64,000 nucleotides of DNA from Spirosoma fluviale (GTDB lineage: Bacteria > Bacteroidota > Bacteroidia > Cytophagales > Spirosomataceae), in contig NZ_OCNH01000002.1 in assembly GCF_900230225.1 (NCBI RefSeq), positions 621,844 to 685,843 of the forward strand. The letters run 5' to 3'. Numbering within the stretch: position 1 is the stretch's first letter; the number at the start of each line of letters is the position of its first letter. Under the pieces are notes generated by a model. That model was given only the letters and a program-made list of their open reading frames with translations. It was not told the origin of the DNA and searched no databases. The position numbers and the translations under genes are program-made. This document shows, piece after piece, positions 58,129-64,000 of the stretch.

Positions 58129-61100
58129 ATGATACCAGTATCTGCTTCCTCTAACGCACTGCATAAACCGGACCTAAGCTCCTCCTTCAACAGTACAGTA
58201 CTATACCATGCCCGGCGTGGTGCCGATGGAAAGATTACGGATTTCAGCCTGGTTATGCTCAACTCCTCCGCCCAGGAGATGTGGGGATATTCACAGCATG
58301 AACTGGCGGGGCGTTCGATCAGTCAACTTTTTGCGGAAACAGACTGGCAGTTCTTACTACACCAATTCAGCCTTGTGGTGGAGTATGGGCGCTCTGTCCG
58401 GTTCGAGATGGAGCATAGCTGGCAACGGGACCCGTCAGTACATCGGTACGATATGCTGGTAACGAAGCTGGAAGACGGTGTACTGGTGTGCTACAGCGCA
58501 ATTGTCCTCCCTGCCCAAACGGAACCGGTACAGCAACAGACAGATTTGCTCCGGAAACTCTTCGACGACTCCTCCTGCCTGATGCAAATGCTGGAAGCGG
58601 TGCGTGATGAGGCTGGTGAAATTGTGGACTTCGTTTGCCGAATGGTTAATCAGCCCTGTCTGGATCAGATGAGACTTGCTGAAAGCCAAGTGGTTGGCCA
58701 GCGGATGTTGCCCCTCTTTCCCGGCCTGTTGCCGTCAGGCGCGTTTGCCAATTGGGTAGCCGTAATGGAAACGGGCGAGACCCGGCAGCAGGAACTTTAT
58801 TGCAACGCTAATGGCTACGAAGTCTGGGTCGATGCCAGGTACATCCGGCATAACGATGGTGTGATTGCTACGGGGTTTGATCTGACAGCTACCCGTCTTG
58901 CCGAACGGAAGCATCAACAGCAGGCCGAACTTTATAAAACTATTCTGGATACAGCGTTGACATCCATCACCGTACTGGAAGCTGTGCGGAATACTGATGG
59001 CAAAATTATTGACCTGCGCTACACCCTGATCAATCAGGAGCGGTTGCGGTTGGCCGGTAAGTCCGAATCCTTTTTTATGGGCAAACGCCTGACGGAGGTC
59101 TACCCCGGAATGGTGGAGTCGGGCGTGTTTGACCGGTGGGTCGAAGTGATCGAAACCCGGCAACCCCAAAAATTCGAAGTAAACTACCACTACGATGGGT
59201 TCGACGACTGGAGCCTCTGTCTGGGGTCGCCTTTTGGGGATGGGATAGTTGTTTCGTATACGGATATCACCAAACAAAAGGAGGATGAGTTGCAGGCCCG
59301 CCAGCAGGCTGACTTGCTGAACAGCATTCAGAATACGTCGCAGATAGGCATTTCGGCCTGCAAATCCATTCGCGATGCGGCTGGTACAATTATTGACTTT
59401 CAGCCTGTATTCCGGAATGCGACGGCCTCCCATTTGCATCGTCATCCACCGAACGAGCCAATTAAAGCTACCCTGCTTGAAGATATGCCCAGCCTGAAAC
59501 CGTCAGGCGTGTTTGATCGCTATGTACGGGTGGTCGAAAGTGGCCAGCCCGATCAATTTGAACAGCACTTTAGTAGTGGTGGTCTTGATGGCTGGTTTGA
59601 GTTTTCGGTGCAGCCCTGGGAGGATGGATTCGTTCTGAATATACTCGATACAACCAGTTTGCGGCAAGCCGAACGGGAAAAAGTAAAACAGAGTACCATA
59701 CTTCAGCAGGTTGTTGACAATTCCCAGGCGGGCCTGGTGCTGGCGCGGCCCCTGCGCAACGAATTGGGTACGATCATCGACTTTCGCTATGTATTGACAA
59801 ACGAGTACAACGCCCGCATAACGGGCTGGACGGTAGCGGCAATGGCAGATGCCCTGGTGAGCGACCTGTTTCCCGGCTGGCAGAGTTCGGACCTGTTCCG
59901 TCGGTACGCCGAGGTAGTTGAGAGTGGTCAGCCGCAACGGCTAACCTTTCCGTACGAAGCTTATGGGATGGAAGGCTGGTTCGATGGGTCGTTTAGCTGC
60001 GTAGATGGCTGTTTGCTTTATACGTATACGGACGTAACCCCCCTGAAAGAAGCCGAGCTGGCTCAGCAACAATATGCCAGCTTACTGGAACAGGTCATGA
60101 ACATGACGCCTGCTGCCATTGTACTGAACGAAAGTATCCGAAATGAAGCCGGAGAAATTGTTGATCTGCGCATGACGAAGTTGAACCAGATGGCGGTCGA
60201 CCTGCTTAGGAATCCGATTGAAAAAGTCCAGTTTCGGCGTGTCTCCAACTACATTCCCGGTTCGCTGGACACGCCCCTGTTCGCGCAGTGTAAAGGGGTT
60301 ATTGAAACAGGTAACCCTGCCCGCCTGGAAGTTCCCTGGGGCGACCGTTGGTATGATTTCTCCCTGGCCCGTTTTGGCGATGGCGTTGTGCTCACCGTAC
60401 ATGACATTACCCCCATGCGCGAATACCGGCAGAAACTGGAACTGGCCAATCTCGAACTGAAGCGGTCCAATGAAAATCTTCAATCATTTGCCTTCGTTTC
60501 CTCGCACGATTTGCAGGAGCCACTTCGGAAAATAATTTCCTTTGCCGATATACTGACTACCCAGTATGCCGGGCAGTTCGATGCACCGGCTACCGATATT
60601 GTGAAGCGAATCAACACGTCGGCCAACCGGATGCGGCTGCTTATTCAGGATTTGCTGGCCTACTCGCAGGTAGACACGCGTCAGGATTCGTTCGAGCCGG
60701 TCAATCTTACCCGGTTGATTGGGGAGTTACAGGAACATGAACTCTGGATGACGATTCAGCAAAGTAACGCCGAAATCCACCTCGGTGAGTTGCCAACCCT
60801 CATGGCCGACCGCCTGCAAATGCGGCAACTGTTCCAGAATTTACTGTCTAATGCCATTAAATTTTGCCCGAAAGGTGATACACCCAGTATCACCGTGAGC
60901 AGTCGACTGGTCAAACGCTCCGACCTATCAGTGCAGTTGATGTCGTCCAAACTGGAAAAGGATCAGGCAACGGAAACGTTGTTTGCTGAAATTTCGGTAG
61001 CCGACAATGGCATTGGCTTCGATGAAAAGTACCTGGACCGCATCTTTCAGGTCTTCCAGCGGCTACACGGCCGAAGTCAGTACAGCGGGTCGGGTATTGG

Positions 61101-61212
61101 GCTGGCTATTTGTTACAAGATCGCTGAGCGACACAACGGAGCCATTACTGCCAGCAGCCAACCCGGACAGGGCAGTACATTCCGGGTATATCTGCCCGTC
61201 AGGAAGGGTTGA
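58129..61212 (+). CDS. Six-PAS sensor histidine kinase
   Basis: A 1027-aa soluble kinase with no transmembrane segment. Six consecutive PAS-like units of about 120 residues fill residues 20-760; several share the same ending, e.g. SGVFDRWVEVIETRQPQKFE and DGIVVSYTDITKQK, suggesting internal duplication. Then come a coiled linker, HisKA with His793 in FAFVSSHDLQEPLRKI, and a HATPase (NLLSNAIKF, ADNGIGFD, GSGIGLAIC). The SSHDLQEPL motif is that of light- and redox-type cytosolic kinases, which phosphorylate stand-alone receivers; the 56707 regulator is the nearest candidate. The ligands of the PAS units are unknown. Confidence 0.92.
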   Translation: MIPVSASSNALHKPDLSSSFNSTVLYHARRGADGKITDFSLVMLNSSAQEMWGYSQHELAGRSISQLFAETDWQFLLHQFSLVVEYGRSVRFEMEHSWQRDPSVHRYDMLVTKLEDGVLVCYSAIVLPAQTEPVQQQTDLLRKLFDDSSCLMQMLEAVRDEAGEIVDFVCRMVNQPCLDQMRLAESQVVGQRMLPLFPGLLPSGAFANWVAVMETGETRQQELYCNANGYEVWVDARYIRHNDGVIATGFDLTATRLAERKHQQQAELYKTILDTALTSITVLEAVRNTDGKIIDLRYTLINQERLRLAGKSESFFMGKRLTEVYPGMVESGVFDRWVEVIETRQPQKFEVNYHYDGFDDWSLCLGSPFGDGIVVSYTDITKQKEDELQARQQADLLNSIQNTSQIGISACKSIRDAAGTIIDFQPVFRNATASHLHRHPPNEPIKATLLEDMPSLKPSGVFDRYVRVVESGQPDQFEQHFSSGGLDGWFEFSVQPWEDGFVLNILDTTSLRQAEREKVKQSTILQQVVDNSQAGLVLARPLRNELGTIIDFRYVLTNEYNARITGWTVAAMADALVSDLFPGWQSSDLFRRYAEVVESGQPQRLTFPYEAYGMEGWFDGSFSCVDGCLLYTYTDVTPLKEAELAQQQYASLLEQVMNMTPAAIVLNESIRNEAGEIVDLRMTKLNQMAVDLLRNPIEKVQFRRVSNYIPGSLDTPLFAQCKGVIETGNPARLEVPWGDRWYDFSLARFGDGVVLTVHDITPMREYRQKLELANLELKRSNENLQSFAFVSSHDLQEPLRKIISFADILTTQYAGQFDAPATDIVKRINTSANRMRLLIQDLLAYSQVDTRQDSFEPVNLTRLIGELQEHELWMTIQQSNAEIHLGELPTLMADRLQMRQLFQNLLSNAIKFCPKGDTPSITVSSRLVKRSDLSVQLMSSKLEKDQATETLFAEISVADNGIGFDEKYLDRIFQVFQRLHGRSQYSGSGIGLAICYKIAERHNGAITASSQPGQGSTFRVYLPVRKG

Positions 61213-61239
61213 TGAGGCCGGAAGTGGATAAACGTCTTA

Positions 61240-62604
61240 TCAATGATTCACCCTGGGTACCCCCACCTGGTCGGCCAGGCGGTTGATCTCATCGTAAATC
61301 AGGTTGGGTACAGAAGCGGCCCAGGGACTTGGCAGGCCATAGACCATTTGGGAAGATGCGCCTTCGTAACCGCCTTCCAGCAAAATGGTGGCCGAGGGAA
61401 TGTATCCCATCACATCGTTGGCATAGCCCATCACGAAAATATCCGGACCAAAACGTTTTTTGCAGACGAGGGCGTATTCGATAACGAGTTCTCCCCCGAA
61501 GCTCAGAATGGGTTGATTCCCCAGTTGCCAGACCTGCAACGGATACGGATAATGAGTCAGAAAGGGTTTGCCCTGCTTCATCTCAGTCAGCATCCGGTTT
61601 GCCCACCGCGTTATATGTGGCGGACCGTCGATGGTCAGTTTGGTTAAGTCAGCCGCCGTCGGTGGGGCCGATAGCGGCAGGTCGATCTCCGAATACGCCG
61701 TGCGGAGTTGGGCCGGTAAACTGCGCATGGGTTCGTCGAGCACCCGGTCGACGGCAGCGGCCAGCTCCCGCCCGTACTGACGCGCCAGCGAGATCGTCCG
61801 GCGGGGGAGTGGGTTCTGATCGCCTGCCGCTCCCTGAAAGAAAAGGGCCGTAACGCCGGGGTGCTCTTGCTCCAGAGCCAGTTGCGCAAAACCGGCGTAG
61901 TCGCCCGACCACTGGTACAGATCCAGCACGGTAGGGTGACAGGCATAGCCAAAGACAATGGCTTTCAATGTGCCAGTGGCCGTCAGCACTTTAATGACCG
62001 GCACGGCATAGTCGTTGGGGCCTTTCAGTTCGGTTTGTTCCAGCAGCGCACCTTCCTTGTTGTTGCGCCGGTTCACCTGAAAACGGGTGACGCCATTCTG
62101 CGCGAAAAGCGTCACCGGCTCCATCGTCCGCAAAGCCTCGCCCACCAACGAAATAATCTGCGCTTCGAACTGCCGGGAATACCGGTCAATGATCGCCTGC
62201 TGGGCAGCGTCGAGCGGGTACACATCCTGAAGGCTGCGGTCGAGCACCGGCCCCGAATGTGTGTGCGAACTGTTCAGAATGATCTGCGCTTTCGACAACC
62301 TGAATTGGCTGTTCAGCCGGTCGCGAATCCGATCCGACATCGCTTTGGGGAAACCCAGCATATCGGTGGTGACGAGGACGGCCTGTTTGCCGTTTTCATC
62401 TTCCAGCGCCACCGCTTTAGCCCATAAGTCGTGAAGTTTACCGTCCGAGGCATGCGTTCGGGAAGCATAACCAGCCAGCCACTGCGCCGTTGTCGGGGTA
62501 ATGACCACGCGGGCGACACCGGCTTTCCAGCCTTTTGCCAGGGCGGAGCTACCCGGCAGCCCGATCAATACTATGAGCCAGATGAACCGGAGCTGTTGTT
62601 TCAT
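61240..62604 (-). CDS. Neutral/alkaline ceramidase-like protein
   Basis: A 454-aa exported protein (signal peptide to about residue 23) with the neutral ceramidase N-terminal catalytic domain: VARVVITPTTAQWLAGYASRTH, VTTDMLGF and LNSSHTHSGPVLDRS, the last containing His residues for the catalytic zinc, and GAAGDQNP. It ends where the C-terminal Ig-like domain of full-length ceramidases would start, so it is the short single-domain form; hydrolysis of sphingolipid-type or other amides is inferred. It starts by ATGA overlap with the aminotransferase gene upstream, indicating coupled translation. Confidence 0.9.
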   Translation of the reverse strand: MKQQLRFIWLIVLIGLPGSSALAKGWKAGVARVVITPTTAQWLAGYASRTHASDGKLHDLWAKAVALEDENGKQAVLVTTDMLGFPKAMSDRIRDRLNSQFRLSKAQIILNSSHTHSGPVLDRSLQDVYPLDAAQQAIIDRYSRQFEAQIISLVGEALRTMEPVTLFAQNGVTRFQVNRRNNKEGALLEQTELKGPNDYAVPVIKVLTATGTLKAIVFGYACHPTVLDLYQWSGDYAGFAQLALEQEHPGVTALFFQGAAGDQNPLPRRTISLARQYGRELAAAVDRVLDEPMRSLPAQLRTAYSEIDLPLSAPPTAADLTKLTIDGPPHITRWANRMLTEMKQGKPFLTHYPYPLQVWQLGNQPILSFGGELVIEYALVCKKRFGPDIFVMGYANDVMGYIPSATILLEGGYEGASSQMVYGLPSPWAASVPNLIYDEINRLADQVGVPRVNH

Positions 62605-64000
62605 TTCTGACTCAGCAGTTTATCGGCCTGTGTATAGATTTTCTCGATGGCATTGGCAATTTCATCCATATCGGCCTGCGTGCCCAGCAGCATATTTTGC
62701 GTGAACCACACGGCTTCTTCGTTGCAGAGCCGGTCGTTTTGCGGGCAGTGGTTCCGCTCGACGTACCCCTTGAAATTCAGCATGGCTTTGGGATACATTT
62801 TCTGGTAGTTTTTCGACCGAAAGGCGTCGTCCAGATATGGCATGTTATTCAGCGTGGCATACCCTTTTGAGCAGGGAATACCTTCGGCCGCCAGCGCTTT
62901 TAGGAACATCTCGCGGGGTAATCCCTTGAACGCTTCTTTCTGGTACCGGAAAGGGAAAAGGTGAAAAGCCGCCCGCGTTACATTGTCGTATAGTTTATAG
63001 GGTACGATACCCGGAATGGAACGGATCTTCGCTTTCAGGTAAGCTGCATTGGTATTGCGGGTGGTGGTTTCGGCATCGAGCCGTTTCAACTGTGCCAGAC
63101 CAATCGCGGCTTGGTATTCTGTCAGCCGCATTTTTGTGCCCTGAATCAGCGTGCCCGCGCCAATCACGCCGGATACCATACCGTAGGGATTTCCGTAGTT
63201 GTGGTACGAAAAACAGCGATCCATAAACGCGTCGTCGTTGCTCACCACGGCTCCCCCTTCGCCAATGGCTAGGTTCTTCGAGTTCTGAAAGCTGAAGCAG
63301 CCCGCATCGCCAAAGGTGCCCACTTTCTGATGGTCAATCTCGGCCAGATGCGCCTGACAGGCATCTTCAATAACCACTAGATTATGCTTTTTGGCAATCG
63401 CAAGAATCTGGGGCATGTTGGCCGGTAGCCCCAGGATATGCACCGGAATAATGGCTTTAGTCCGCGACGTGATTTTAGCTTCGATGTTGGCCGGGTTCAT
63501 CTGGAACGTTTCGGGATCGACATCGACGAAAACGGGCATGGCTCCCGTTGCCAATACGGGTGCCACCGTACCGATAAAGGTGTAGGGCGGCACCAGCACC
63601 TCGTCGCCCCCGCGAACGTCCAGCTGCGCCAGCGCGGCAATGAGGGCATTGGTTCCATTCACGACCGCCAGCGAGCGTTTCACCCCCAGCGTAGCGGCCC
63701 ATTGAGCCTCAAACTCACTAACGACCGTTGCCCGCGACCAGATGCCGCTGCGAATCACCTCCAGTAATTGTTTCTCGTCCTGCTCCGGTTTCCAAATCGG
63801 CCAGACTGGCCATTGTTTACTTCGGATGGGTTTCCCGCCCAGCAGCGCCAGCGGCTCCGCCAGCGAGGAGGACGTTGGTAACGCCGGGCTGGATGAACCA
63901 CTGGCTGACGTACCCGTGAGTACGGCAGGGGCCAGCACGGCACCGAGTCCCGTTAGCGAATTGCGCCGGATAAATTCACGTCTGGAAAACTTGTTGGTTG
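62601..64000 (-). CDS. DegT/DnrJ/EryC1-family aminotransferase with Tat signal, 5' partial
   Basis: The frame runs in from the right edge and encodes a twin-arginine motif (SRREFI followed by LTGLGAVLAPAVL) before a PLP-dependent sugar-aminotransferase fold: VVNGTNALIAAL, PPYTFIGTVAPVL, VVIEDACQAHLA and the Schiff-base Lys in SFQNSKNLAIGEGGAVV. An internal GTG at 63938 could be taken as the start, but it would cut the Tat signal in half, so the true start is off the window. Exported versions of this normally cytosolic family are unusual; Tat would carry it folded with PLP bound. It overlaps the ceramidase gene by 4 bp, suggesting joint action on an amide- or amino-sugar-containing envelope substrate. 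Confidence 0.88.
   Translation of the reverse strand, partial: TNKFSRREFIRRNSLTGLGAVLAPAVLTGTSASGSSSPALPTSSSLAEPLALLGGKPIRSKQWPVWPIWKPEQDEKQLLEVIRSGIWSRATVVSEFEAQWAATLGVKRSLAVVNGTNALIAALAQLDVRGGDEVLVPPYTFIGTVAPVLATGAMPVFVDVDPETFQMNPANIEAKITSRTKAIIPVHILGLPANMPQILAIAKKHNLVVIEDACQAHLAEIDHQKVGTFGDAGCFSFQNSKNLAIGEGGAVVSNDDAFMDRCFSYHNYGNPYGMVSGVIGAGTLIQGTKMRLTEYQAAIGLAQLKRLDAETTTRNTNAAYLKAKIRSIPGIVPYKLYDNVTRAAFHLFPFRYQKEAFKGLPREMFLKALAAEGIPCSKGYATLNNMPYLDDAFRSKNYQKMYPKAMLNFKGYVERNHCPQNDRLCNEEAVWFTQNMLLGTQADMDEIANAIEKIYTQADKLLSQK

Overview
The window looks like chromosome from a Cytophagales bacterium (Bacteroidota), most likely Spirosoma or a close relative. Grounds: a type IX secretion C-terminal sorting domain, a DUF5916 protein, a PA14-OmpA protein, Ig-like adhesin repeats, TAnnTTTG-type promoter boxes, many long FtsX/MacB-like permeases and moderate GC. 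This is inferred from protein style alone.

Layout. 1-1.5 kb: a broken adhesin fragment and a PA14-OmpA lipoprotein-like gene. 1.6-47.6 kb: an array of 14 full-length paralogous ABC-type permeases (about 790-870 aa), all on the minus strand, plus one internally deleted relic (7897-8227) and one or two C-terminal scraps (33579-33644, 39705-39748). No ABC ATPase or membrane-fusion protein is encoded anywhere in the window. The other minus-strand genes in the array are a small unknown gene (4144), a small secreted protein (7161) and a PadR regulator (20258). The plus-strand genes in the array are a methyltransferase, two Uma2-like nuclease-fold paralogues, a leucine-rich-repeat Roc-COR GTPase and a DUF5916 outer-membrane protein. 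48-64 kb: a secreted beta-helix protein, a REC-kinase-REC-AraC hybrid regulator with a partner response regulator, a cytochrome c-like fragment, formaldehyde dehydrogenase and a GlcG-like protein, a response regulator, a DUF3140 protein, a six-PAS histidine kinase, and a ceramidase coupled to a Tat-exported DegT-type aminotransferase.

The main discovery is a shared control element. Seven minus-strand promoters in the array carry a sigma-54-like -24/-12 sequence (TGGYAN-N5-TTG). Behind each, at 52-53 bp in six cases and 62 bp in the seventh, lies a pair of dyads (TGTCC-N6-GGACA) whose starts are exactly 21 bp apart. This is the geometry expected for an NtrC-type enhancer-binding protein. The units controlled are: P2 with the 4144 gene; the secreted protein 7161; the deleted relic; P5-P4; PadR-P6; the five-gene run P11-P10-P9-P8-P7; and P12.

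The second structural theme is a family of palindromic repeats with GTAGAGACGC or GTAGAGCCGC ends. They fill most of the junctions between permeases, often ending only 4-13 bp from the start codon. Together these suggest a co-regulated permease array that grew by tandem duplication and is being remodelled by repeat-associated recombination. Permeases are labelled P1-P14 from left to right, repeats R1-R11, and sigma-54 control regions A-G.
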